NCBI GenBank assembly: GCA_025936995.1
Contig: JAICSH010000014.1
Location: 1 to 47,377 of the forward strand
Source: Thermoleophilia bacterium
GTDB taxonomy: Bacteria; Actinomycetota; Thermoleophilia; Gaiellales; Gaiellaceae
DNA length: 47,377 nucleotides
Reading direction: 5' to 3'
Within the stretch, counting starts at the first letter, position 1, and the number at the start of each line of letters is the position of its first letter. Below are positions 40,956-47,377 of the stretch, piece by piece. Both the position numbers and the translations under genes were made by a program. Below the pieces are notes generated by a model. It was not told the origin of the DNA, did no database searches, and was given only the letters and a program-made list of their open reading frames with translations.

Positions 40956-41159
40956 ATGGCAACCGGAACCGTCAAGTGGTTCAACGATGCGAAGGGGTAT
41001 GGGTTCATCACCCCTGCTGAGGGTGGCAAGGACGTGTTCGTCCACCATTCCTCGATCGCCGGTGAGGGCTTCAAGTCGCTCGCCGAAGGCGCGCAGGTGC
41101 AGTTCGACGCGGTCGACGGGGCGAAAGGTCCCGAGGCGAGAGACGTCGTCGCCGTCTAG
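40956..41159 (+). CDS. Cold-shock protein, canonical CspA-type
   Basis: A 67-residue [21 protein letters not shown] with intact RNP1 (KGYGFI) and RNP2 (VFVHHSSI). It binds single-stranded RNA or DNA and acts as an RNA chaperone. ATG 40956 is preceded by GGAGGAGG. The long leader contains the conserved element shared with the divergent copy at 40468-40677. A run of small genes follows on the same strand. Confidence 0.95.
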   Translation: MATGTVKWFNDAKGYGFITPAEGGKDVFVHHSSIAGEGFKSLAEGAQVQFDAVDGAKGPEARDVVAV

Positions 41160-41218
41160 GCCGACTTCGATGAGCCGCGGGTTCTCGCCCGCGGCTGCTG
41201 CGTCTGAAAGGAGCGGCA

Positions 41219-41272
41219 TGGAACAGACACTGCTCTGCCACGACCCGGGCTACGCGCACGGGCGGCGCTGAT
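41219..41272 (+). CDS. 17-codon ORF, vestigial zinc-ribbon start
   Basis: MEQTLLCHDPGYAHGRR, with GAAAGGAGC directly upstream and its TGA overlapping the next ATG by one base (TGATG). The first seven residues match the beginning of the small zinc-ribbon protein (MEQTLxC) often found after cold-shock genes in Actinomycetota, but the rest of the ribbon is missing. It may be a relic now serving as a leader for the next gene. Too short for certainty. Confidence 0.4.
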
Positions 41273-41441
41273 GGCGCGGCGAAGCGCGCAGTCGGTACTC
41301 AAACGCGCTCGCGAGCAGGCCCTGCGCGAGAAGCGCGAGTTGAAGCAGGCCAAGAAAGACGCCCGTACTGCGGAGCGACGCGGCGCCGGTGACTCGCCGA
41401 CCGAAGCCGCGGACACGGACGAAGTGGAAGACGCCGAATGA
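41271..41441 (+). CDS. Small basic helical protein, 56 residues
   Basis: MARRSAQSVLKRAREQALRE and a following Lys/Arg/Glu-rich helix, then an acidic tail (EAADTDEVEDAE). Sequence like this is charged throughout and probably coiled or disordered. It starts one base before the previous ORF ends and its stop overlaps the next ATG (ATGA), so it sits in a tightly coupled cluster after the cold-shock gene. No enzyme motif. It may bind RNA or ribosomes (inference from charge). Confidence 0.6.
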   Translation: MARRSAQSVLKRAREQALREKRELKQAKKDARTAERRGAGDSPTEAADTDEVEDAE

Positions 41442-41857
41442 CGCGATTCGACGGCGGCGCTCTCCAGGGTGCCTCAGAGCTCGGGTACGAACAGACCCTG
41501 GAAGCGCTGTTGAGTTTCATCGGTCGCCCGGTTCTCGTCCTGTTCTCCGGCACGGACGGGACGCCATTCATCTCCGGGGTCGTCTCCGGGAGGCTCGACC
41601 GGGGCGAGCTCGACGCCCGTTTGCAGGATGTTCTGCTTCGCGGGGACGACACGGCCGTGGAGACGCTGTTCTTCCACGTCGGGTCGCGCCAGAGTGGATT
41701 CGTGATACGCCCGGACGAGTTCGAGCGCGGCTTCTGGCAGCGCGACGACCAGCTTGTCGTTCATCTCGGTCGCTGCGCGATCAGCGTTCTCGTGCGCGGC
41801 GAGCTGACCGGGGCGCTCGAGCGGAACGAGACGACGACGACCGAGCTCGGAGAGTAA
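41438..41857 (+). CDS. Hypothetical protein, 139 residues
   Basis: Soluble alpha/beta protein with segments ALLSFIGRPVLVLFSGTDG, then PFISGVVSGRLDRG and LVVHLGRCAISVLVRGELTG. No family recognised. The start overlaps the upstream stop (ATGA), so it is translated with the small basic protein. The cluster after the cold-shock gene (three to four small ORFs) is likely one transcript. Confidence 0.65.
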   Translation: MTRFDGGALQGASELGYEQTLEALLSFIGRPVLVLFSGTDGTPFISGVVSGRLDRGELDARLQDVLLRGDDTAVETLFFHVGSRQSGFVIRPDEFERGFWQRDDQLVVHLGRCAISVLVRGELTGALERNETTTTELGE

Positions 41858-41883
41858 GACGAAGACGGCGATGCGCACCCACG

Positions 41884-42180
41884 ATGCCTGAACGCCTCGA
41901 CCGGGTAGCGATAGCCACATCCCGCGATGTCGTTGAGCTGTCGTGGGCGAGCCGCGACAGTCTCCTCCATGAGATCCGCAACCTCGGCGAGAACGCGAAT
42001 CCGATCCGGACCGCGTTCGAGGCCGTCGGTGCGTCCCGGCCGGTGGAGTTGAGCCGCGCCGACCAGGCAACGCTGTTCAGCGCGATCGAGCTGTGGGCGG
42101 ACAGCGTCACCGTGGATGCCCTGCCGCCGGGCATCTGGCGGCTGCGCTGCGCGCTCGGCGACCAGCTCGCCGATGCCTGA
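41884..42180 (+). CDS. Hypothetical protein, 98 residues
   Basis: MPERLDRVAIATSRDVVELS followed by WASRDSLLHEIRNLG and a C-terminal LWADSVTVDALPPGIWRLRC. Helical pattern with a single Cys. Not recognised. It starts 26 bp after the preceding gene and has no visible Shine-Dalgarno, so it probably depends on the same transcript. Confidence 0.55.
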   Translation: MPERLDRVAIATSRDVVELSWASRDSLLHEIRNLGENANPIRTAFEAVGASRPVELSRADQATLFSAIELWADSVTVDALPPGIWRLRCALGDQLADA

Positions 42181-42241
42181 CCCGCTCGGCGGTGCTGCGC
42201 GGCCCGGGAGGCAGACACCCGCAGACCGTGGCCGATGTTTG

Positions 42242-42439
42242 TCACACCACCGCCGTACGGTGGCGTCGACTCAGTGGCCCGACCAGCCCCCAGTCCTCGG
42301 CGCCACACATTGGGCAGCGCGGGAACGGCGGCGGCGTTGCGATCTGATATCCGCAGCAGTCGCAGCGGTGATCCCGCACGGGTGCCGAGCTCATTGCTGC
42401 GCGCTCGGCTAGAGGGCGAACGCGCGCGCCGTTCCTCAT
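42242..42439 (-). CDS. Small zinc-ribbon protein
   Basis: A 65-residue protein with a C-x2-C ... C-x2-C ribbon: CDCCGYQI (Cys27, Cys29, Cys30) and RCPMCG (Cys42, Cys45). The two knuckles should bind one zinc or iron (rubredoxin-like). ATG 42439 has AGAGAGG 4 nt upstream. The C-terminal 15 residues are basic. Likely a nucleic-acid or protein adaptor. Function unknown. It converges with the cold-shock cluster. Confidence 0.7.
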   Translation of the reverse strand: MRNGARVRPLAERAAMSSAPVRDHRCDCCGYQIATPPPFPRCPMCGAEDWGLVGPLSRRHRTAVV

Positions 42440-42568
42440 TGGTGCCTCTCTCTTTAAGCCCCCGAGATGCGAAGAGCGGCGGCTCGTGCGAGGGCAGGAG
42501 CACGGGAACGCTGCACACACCATAGCCGCGACTCCCGGCGGGCAAACGCGAACGGCAGTCCCTGGTCG

Positions 42569-42667
42569 CTACTTCTTGGCCTTCTTGGCCTGCCGCTTCT
42601 CCTTCAGCGTCTTCTGCGCCGGCTTCTTCTCCATGCTCTTCTTGGCGTTCTTGTCCTTGGTAGCCAT
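42569..42667 (-). CDS. Lys-rich 32-residue protein
   Basis: MATKDKNAKKSMEKKPAQKT, then LKEKRQAKKAKK. Fourteen of 32 residues are lysine. Start ATG 42667 has GAGAGGTCAGGA upstream, which is a good ribosome site. Similar tiny Lys-rich proteins recur in Thermoleophilia-type genomes by my recollection. It is likely a nucleic-acid-associated or disordered peptide. It is easily missed because of its size. Confidence 0.6.
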   Translation of the reverse strand: MATKDKNAKKSMEKKPAQKTLKEKRQAKKAKK

Positions 42668-42824
42668 GTCCTGACCTCTCTATCGGTGGGGGTGAGATTG
42701 TCAGACGTGGCGCGCGATGTCCAACGACCGTGGCGGAGGACGTGTCGCCTCAGGTTAGAACGGTCGACCTCGCGGCCAGACCGAGAGTCGCTTAGAAGCT
42801 AGCCGCCTCTGTCACGATCCTCCG

Positions 42825-45551
42825 ATGGAGGCGGTGTTCGAGGTCGTAGGCCGGGAAGAGGAGTTTGCCTCCATCCACTCCTTCGTCGACCGGACGGCAG
42901 GAAATGTCGCCGCACTCGTGCTGGAGGGCGAGGCCGGGATCGGGAAGTCGACGCTCTGGCTTGCCGGCGTCGAGTACGCGCGCGCGGCGGGGTTGCGCGT
43001 CCTCTCGTCGCGGCCGGCCGAGGCCGAGCGGGGGCTCGCCTACTCGGGGCTCGGTGATCTGCTGGAGGACGTCCTCGACGAGGTACTTCCGGCCCTGGCG
43101 GCGCCGAGACGGCGGGCGCTCGAGATCGCATTGCTCCTGGAGGAAGTGTCGAGCGATCCGGTCGATCAGCGCGCGCTCGGCGTGGCGGTGCGAACCGTGC
43201 TGCAGCTGCTCGGCGAGCGTGGACCGCTTCTGATCGCAGTCGACGACGTCCATTGGCTCGACCCGTCCACCTCGACGGCGCTCGCCTTCGCCCTGCGCCG
43301 GCTCGCTGCGAACGACGTGCTCCTGCTGGTCGCCCGCCGTACCGTCAAAGAGGCGCAGCGGCCCGGCCTCGATCGCGCGATGGATGCTGAACGAGTCCAG
43401 CGCATGCCCGTCGGGCCGCTGAGTGTCGGCGCGTTGCATCGATTCCTGCGTGACAGGCTCGGCCGGGCTTTCGCGCGCCAGACCTTGCTTCGCATTCACG
43501 AGCAGTCGGGCGGGAATCCGTTCTTCGCGCTGGAGCTGGCGCGGGTCCTCGACCGGGAGATCGACCTCCTCGAGCCACTGCGGATTCCTGAGACGCTGGA
43601 AGAGCTCGTGGGCGCGAGGATCTCGGAGCTCCCGGCGCCGACCCGCGAGGCGCTCGCGCTCGCGTCCGCGCTGGGGACGGCTTCGGTCTCACTCCTGGAG
43701 CGAACCGGCGTTGCGGCGGAGTCTCTCGAGCCGGCCTTCGCAACGCAGGTGATCGAGCGTGACGGCGAGACGATTCGCTTCACGCATCCGTTGCTGTCCT
43801 CGGTCCTCTACCAGAACCTGGGAGGAGCGGATCGGCGGGGAGTGCACGAGCGTATCGCCGGGGTGGTCGAGGACCCGCTTCTCCGGGCGCGTCACGTCGC
43901 GCTCTCGACGGACACTCCTGACGCCGGCACGGCCGCGTCGCTCGAGGAGGCCGCGAATCTGGCGTCCCGTCGGGGTGCTCTGGCGATCGCGGCCGAACTC
44001 TCCGAGCATGCGCTTCGGCTGACGCCTTCGGCTGCGTCCGCTGCGCGACATCGTCGAGCCCTGGCAGCGGCGCGCGCATATCACGGCGCCGGGGAGTGGA
44101 AGCGGGCGCGCTCGATCGTCGGCGATCTGCTCGCCGAGGCGGAGACGGGCGCGTTGCGGGCCGAGGCGCTCTTCCTGCGCGCCGAATTCGAGGACGACTT
44201 CGGTGCCCCACTGCTCGAGGAGGCGCTGCGTGAAGCGGCTGAGCATCCGGCGTTACAGTCGATCGTCCACACTCGACTGGCGTGGGCGACACGCTTCACG
44301 AAGGGGTTCCGGGGGGCGCTCGAGCACGCGCGTGCAGCGCTCGAGCTCGCCGACAGCCTCGACGACGACGCGCTTCGGGCGAACGCGCTGACGGCGCTCG
44401 GACAGCTCGCCTCCTATGCGGGCGACGCCGACGGGCCCGCCCTCGCAGCGCGGGCGCGGGAGCTCGCGCTCGCCGTCGGCGACGCGGAGCTGCTGTCCGA
44501 AGCGACCCACGCGCTCGCAGACGCTCTCATTTCGTGTCGCAGCATCGACGCAGCCCGCGTACTGCTGGAGCGCGAGTATCAGGAGTGGCGCGACCGCGAC
44601 GAGCGGCGGGCTGCAATGTTGCTGTATCTGCTGTCCTGGGTCGAGCTGTGGGGTGGACGCTGGGAGCTGGCGGCGGACTACGCAGACCGCTCGCGAGACC
44701 TGTCCTTCCAGTACTGGCCCGAGTGGACGACCGAGCATCTCGCGGTCGCTGCGATCGCCGTCCATCGAGGTCAGCTCGAGCTCGCCCGCAGGCACGCCGA
44801 GAAAGCCTTGGAGCTGGCCGAGGCGCAGCTCGGGGTCGCTTTGCCTCAACCCCTGGCGGTCTTCGGGCTGCTCGCACTCTGGGGCGGAGACGCCGCCGGG
44901 GCCGTGGGCTGGCTCGAAAGGGCGGCCCGTCAGGCCGCGACGCTCGAGTGGCACGAGCCCTGCCACTGCTGGTGGACCGCTGACCATGTCGAGGCTCTGC
45001 TCGAGCTCGGTCGCATCGACGAGGCGGTGACGATCCTCGATGCCTGGGATGTCGATGCGAGCCGGCTCGGTCGAGACTGGGCCCTCGCGCACGTAGTCCG
45101 CTCCCGCGGCCTGGTTGCGGCCGCTCGGGGAGACGTCGATCAGTCGGTGGCGCATTTGCAGCAGGCAGTCGCACGGCACGCAGAGGCCGGCGACACCTTC
45201 GGCCGGGCCCGCGCCCTGTTCGCGCTCGGGCTCGTCCTGCGGCGGCTCCGGCAGAAGCGCACGGCCCGCGAGGCGATCGATGCGGCGCTCGGCGACTTCG
45301 AGCGGCTCGGCGCGGCCACCTGGGTCGGGAAGGCGCGCGAGGAGCTCGGCAGCATCGGCGGCCGAGCCCAGACGAGCGGGCTGACGCCCGCCGAGCATCG
45401 TGTCGCGCTCCTCGTCGCCGGCGGTCGCACGAACCGTGAAGTTGCCGCCGCTCTCTTCCTCAGCGAGCGGACGGTCGCCAGCCACCTGACCCATATCTAC
45501 GCCAAGCTCGGAGTGCGCTCGCGCACCGAGCTCGCCGGCACGCTGCGCTGA
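42825..45551 (+). CDS. Large LuxR/MalT-like ATPase regulator
   Basis: A 908-residue STAND-type regulator. Walker A GEAGIGKST (35-43), Walker B LLIAVDDVHWLD near residue 140, a winged-helix and about 400 residues of TPR-like helices, then a LuxR HTH at the end (LTPAEHRVALLVAGGRTNRE, then VAAALFLSERTVASHLTHIY). It would bind ATP and a ligand and oligomerise to activate promoters. ATG 42825 lacks a Shine-Dalgarno. The cluster 45625-46796 lies directly downstream on the same strand and could be its target. Confidence 0.93.
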   Translation: MEAVFEVVGREEEFASIHSFVDRTAGNVAALVLEGEAGIGKSTLWLAGVEYARAAGLRVLSSRPAEAERGLAYSGLGDLLEDVLDEVLPALAAPRRRALEIALLLEEVSSDPVDQRALGVAVRTVLQLLGERGPLLIAVDDVHWLDPSTSTALAFALRRLAANDVLLLVARRTVKEAQRPGLDRAMDAERVQRMPVGPLSVGALHRFLRDRLGRAFARQTLLRIHEQSGGNPFFALELARVLDREIDLLEPLRIPETLEELVGARISELPAPTREALALASALGTASVSLLERTGVAAESLEPAFATQVIERDGETIRFTHPLLSSVLYQNLGGADRRGVHERIAGVVEDPLLRARHVALSTDTPDAGTAASLEEAANLASRRGALAIAAELSEHALRLTPSAASAARHRRALAAARAYHGAGEWKRARSIVGDLLAEAETGALRAEALFLRAEFEDDFGAPLLEEALREAAEHPALQSIVHTRLAWATRFTKGFRGALEHARAALELADSLDDDALRANALTALGQLASYAGDADGPALAARARELALAVGDAELLSEATHALADALISCRSIDAARVLLEREYQEWRDRDERRAAMLLYLLSWVELWGGRWELAADYADRSRDLSFQYWPEWTTEHLAVAAIAVHRGQLELARRHAEKALELAEAQLGVALPQPLAVFGLLALWGGDAAGAVGWLERAARQAATLEWHEPCHCWWTADHVEALLELGRIDEAVTILDAWDVDASRLGRDWALAHVVRSRGLVAAARGDVDQSVAHLQQAVARHAEAGDTFGRARALFALGLVLRRLRQKRTAREAIDAALGDFERLGAATWVGKAREELGSIGGRAQTSGLTPAEHRVALLVAGGRTNREVAAALFLSERTVASHLTHIYAKLGVRSRTELAGTLR

Positions 45552-45624
45552 CCTCGTCCGGCCCGCGCAAAGTTCAGACGTTCTGACGTTTCCGCGCGAT
45601 CGGCCCGGGCGTAGCGTCGAATGC

Positions 45625-45903
45625 GTGCCGAGCTATCTCGTCGAGACCTACCTCGCTCGCGGCCAAGCGGGAGAGCGCACCGCCCGAGAGCGACGGGCAC
45701 GCTCGGCCGCGGAGGAGTTGACGCGGGAAAGCACGCGCGTCCGCTTCGAACGCTCGATCCACATCCCCGAGGACGAGATGTGCTTCTTCGTCTTCGATGC
45801 CGCCTCGGTTCGGGACGCCGCGCTCGCTGCGCAGCGCGCCGAGCTCGACCCCATCCGCGTCGTCGAGGCGGCACCGTCCGGAAACGCAAAGGAGAAGAAA
45901 TGA
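45625..45903 (+). CDS. DUF4242/SCO4226-like small protein
   Basis: A 92-residue protein opening MPSYLVETYLARGQAGERTA, with IHIPEDEMCFFVFDAASVRD (about residues 49-68). The pattern matches SCO4226-type nickel-binding proteins (DUF4242), ferredoxin-like dimers. GTG 45625 opens the gene, and the stop overlaps the next ATG (ATGA), so it is coupled to the secreted protein. Metal binding here is only inferred from the family. Confidence 0.8.
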   Translation: MPSYLVETYLARGQAGERTARERRARSAAEELTRESTRVRFERSIHIPEDEMCFFVFDAASVRDAALAAQRAELDPIRVVEAAPSGNAKEKK

Positions 45904-46265
45904 CGGTCAAGACTCGAACGCTTCTTTCGGCTGCACTGGTTGCCATCGTCGCTGCGCTTGCTGTCGGCACGGCCCGCGCCGACGTTTCGCAGACCCCGCT
46001 TGCGACGGCGTGCCCCGCCGGCTACCAGCACCTGAGCGTCGCCGCACTCGAGGCGTCGGCACCGTACATCCTGCCTCGCCGGGTCGACACCGCGGGCAAT
46101 GACAACGGCTTGGTCTGCGGCCTCGCACTGCCCAACAGCGTCCGGGATGAGGACTGCAAGAACGGCGGTCTGGTGGCGTGCATCCTCGGACAGCTCGGCT
46201 TGCCGATCTACCACTTCACGGACGACGACAACCCGGCCGCCGGGACCTCACCTGCCGGCGGCTAG
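45900..46265 (+). CDS. Secreted hypothetical protein
   Basis: A 121-residue product with a signal peptide (RTLLSAALVAIVAALAVGTA, cleavage after ARA) and a mature part with four Cys residues (TACPAGY, LVCGL, DCKNGG, ACILG), probably disulfide-bonded. Ends in a Pro/Gly/Asp-rich tail. ATG 45900 overlaps the upstream stop. Secretion and the cupin neighbour suggest an extracellular function of the cluster. Confidence 0.7.
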   Translation: MTVKTRTLLSAALVAIVAALAVGTARADVSQTPLATACPAGYQHLSVAALEASAPYILPRRVDTAGNDNGLVCGLALPNSVRDEDCKNGGLVACILGQLGLPIYHFTDDDNPAAGTSPAGG

Positions 46266-46292
46266 ACCCGGCACGACACCTCAGGAGGACCA

Positions 46293-46796
46293 GTGACCTC
46301 GAAATGGATCTGGAGTCTCGCCCTCGTCGTCCTCGGCGCGGCAATGTACGGCGGGATCGCCCTGGCGACGCCGTCGACCGCGGGAGTGACGACCACCATC
46401 CTCAGCAAGGCGCTCTTCGACGACATCGACATCAACGCGAGGACGCTCCCGGCCGACATCTGGAAGGCCCAGCTCAAGACGCGCGGGCTCTCGGACGTCT
46501 ATGTCGTCGACAACAAGATCCCGCCAGGAGGAGACACGGGCTGGCACACGCATCCCGGCCCCAGCCTGATCCTGGTCGTCTCCGGGACCGTGACGAACTA
46601 CACGGGCGATGACCCGGCCTGCACTCCGCACCCGTACAGCGCAGGCCAGGGGTTCATCGACGAGGGCGGCGGCGACGTGCACATCCTGCGCAACGAGAGC
46701 AGCACGAGTGCCGCGGAGACGATCGCAGTGCAACTCCTTCCCCAGGGCGCCGTCAGAAAGACCGACGCTCCGGCTCCCGGCAACTGCGGTTTCTGA
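46293..46796 (+). CDS. Secreted cupin-domain protein
   Basis: A 167-residue protein. The N-terminus is a signal or anchor helix (WIWSLALVVLGAAMYGGIAL). The cupin core carries motif 1 GWHTHPGPSLILVVSGTV (about residues 83-100), with GWHTH supplying metal-binding His ligands, and motif 2-like GQGFIDEGGGDVHILRNE. GTG 46293 has AGGAGG upstream. It likely binds a metal and a small ligand outside the membrane. Follows the secreted protein by 27 bp. Confidence 0.85.
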   Translation: MTSKWIWSLALVVLGAAMYGGIALATPSTAGVTTTILSKALFDDIDINARTLPADIWKAQLKTRGLSDVYVVDNKIPPGGDTGWHTHPGPSLILVVSGTVTNYTGDDPACTPHPYSAGQGFIDEGGGDVHILRNESSTSAAETIAVQLLPQGAVRKTDAPAPGNCGF

Positions 46797-46813
46797 TCGT
46801 CGGACGACAGGCG

Positions 46814-46837
46814 GAGGGCGGGCACACGTCCGCCCTC
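46814..46837 (+). terminator. Weak terminator-like hairpin after the cupin gene
   Basis: GAGGGCGG (46814-46821) and CCGCCCTC (46830-46837) form an 8-bp stem 17 bp after the cupin stop. No U-tract is present. Confidence 0.4.
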
Positions 46838-46905
46838 TGGCCCCAGAGCTCGAATCGCCGCCGTGGAAGACCTCGCCGGACGACCGACGCCGCAGGCATG
46901 TTTGA

Positions 46906-46951
46906 CGGGAGCGACGGGACTCGAACCCGCGAACTCCGGCGTGACAGGCCG
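46906..46951 (-). other. 3'-half tRNA-Asp(GUC)-like sequence, candidate att site
   Basis: On the minus strand the sequence reads CGGC-CTGTCAC-GCCG, a 4-bp anticodon stem with the canonical tRNA-Asp loop CUGUCAC (anticodon GUC), then a variable region and a perfect T-arm (CGGG-TTCGAGT-CCCG) and the acceptor 3' strand CGCTCCC. The matching 5' acceptor GGGAGCG and a D-arm are absent upstream, where TGAAGCGG (46981-46988) occurs instead. The 46-bp extent, from anticodon stem to 3' end, is typical of the tRNA part of an integrative-element attachment site. Confidence 0.55.
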
Positions 46952-47109
46952 CTTCAGGTACAGCGGCGTCTGCCGATGAACCGCTTCAATCTATGTCATT
47001 TGCGGGGCCTTTTGGCCCTCGAGGTGGATCCGCACAGCATGGTTGCGTAGATCGTGGAAGCAGCGTTTGGGCCACGAGTGGGCCACGGAACGGGCTCGTC
47101 TCGAGCCGC

Positions 47110-47377
47110 TCAGCCGTTTCCACGATGGGAGCGTCGGGCTTGGAGCAAGTCTGCGTCGGCGCGGGACAGCAGCTCTTGGAGAGTGCCGCCGGGTTGGGCT
47201 TCGGCGAGGCCGAACGTGACCGAATGCTTCGCATCGGCAGTCGTGAGTAGTGCCGCGATCTTCTCGAAGCGTGTCCTGGCTTCGGACGCGCTGAGGTTCG
47301 GCATCGCACAGATGAGTTCGTCTCCGCCGTAGCGGACGATCACATCGTAGGGGCGGACGTTCGCGCGGAGCGTCTCA
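47110..47377 (-). CDS. GGDEF-domain protein, C-terminal part
   Basis: Enters from the right edge on the minus strand. 88 residues are visible, ending at 47110. They include RPYDVIVRYGGDELICAMPN with the active-site loop GGDEL (the final Phe is Leu) and the C-terminal VTFGLAEAQPGGTLQELLSR. This is a diguanylate-cyclase GGDEF domain. Leu in place of Phe is tolerated in some active enzymes. N-terminal domains lie outside the window. Confidence 0.85.
   Translation of the reverse strand, partial: ETLRANVRPYDVIVRYGGDELICAMPNLSASEARTRFEKIAALLTTADAKHSVTFGLAEAQPGGTLQELLSRADADLLQARRSHRGNG

Larger units (their letters stand above)
46797..47109. other. Intergenic stretch with tRNA-like fragment
   Basis: About 313 bp with no good gene. 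It contains the weak hairpin at 46814-46837, the tRNA-Asp-like 3' half at 46906-46951, and a small GC hairpin (GGGGCC-TTTT-GGCCCTC, near 47003-47020). A minus-strand frame ending at 46991 contains FHDLR but is too short to be an integrase. Confidence 0.5.

Noticed and set aside
46907-46988. Complete tRNA gene on the minus strand
   Set aside because: The 5' acceptor strand does not pair well with the 3' strand (five of seven at best) and there is no D-arm.
46991-47110. Minus-strand frame containing FHDLR, resembling a tyrosine-recombinase box
   Set aside because: The frame stops about 20 residues after the motif and lacks the catalytic Tyr region, so an integrase end is not supported.
1-47377. 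CRISPR array, transposase or rRNA
   Set aside because: No spaced direct repeats of array type, no transposase motif and no rRNA segment were recognised. The tandem repeats at 16944-17132 are coding.

Overview
The window is high-GC DNA (about 70% by eye, with G or C in most third codon positions) from an actinobacterium. Thermoleophilia (Gaiellales or Solirubrobacterales) is my best guess. The guess rests on the actinobacterial KorB type, three ECF sigma factors, many GTG starts, apparently leaderless genes, LuxR/TPR regulators and small Lys-rich proteins. This is inference; no marker gene fixes the taxonomy.

Layout. 0-0.7 kb: end of a 2-oxoacid:ferredoxin oxidoreductase beta subunit (korB). 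0.76-2.3 kb: a lower-GC, frameshifted P-loop ATPase that looks acquired. 2.3-4.4 kb: a MarR regulator with an MFS exporter and a small ABM-domain protein. 4.4-7.9 kb: a polar amino-acid type ABC importer beside a Rieske oxygenase. 8.0-11.3 kb: an alcohol dehydrogenase, a flippase-like membrane protein and a YHS-tagged metal permease. 11.2-16.7 kb: a LuxR/TPR regulator, two FAD oxidoreductases and a membrane sensor domain.

16.7-17.9 kb holds the most striking system: a two-gene split borosin-like RiPP locus. A small precursor has a borosin-binding-type helical domain followed by an Asp/His-rich repeat (GEHTGD). Immediately downstream is an OphMA-like backbone alpha-N-methyltransferase, which carries two single-base frameshifts as sequenced.

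17.8-24.6 kb: a large cyclase/AAA/TPR signalling protein, a small-ORF region with two strong hairpins, and an ECF sigma factor with a membrane partner and a secreted-repeat lipoprotein. 24.6-28.4 kb: an ECF41 sigma factor divergent from a DHA2 efflux pump (both promoters match the ECF41 motif), a cNMP-binding protein and an Fe-S-type HTH regulator. 28.4-32 kb: a P450-reductase fusion (CYP102-like) whose I-helix lacks the acid-alcohol pair. 32-38 kb: small membrane proteins, a convergent sigma/anti-sigma pair, a two-component system and a polytopic membrane protein. 38-42.7 kb: an RsbW-like kinase, DEAD-box helicase, CarD-like regulator and two head-to-head cold-shock proteins with a shared leader, followed by small proteins. 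42.8-47.4 kb: a large LuxR regulator, secreted and cupin proteins, a 3'-half tRNA-Asp-like sequence and the end of a GGDEF protein.

Most genes sit in short two- to four-gene operons with ATGA-type overlaps. The window is dominated by regulation, transport and redox enzymes. I saw no CRISPR array, transposase, rRNA or complete tRNA.
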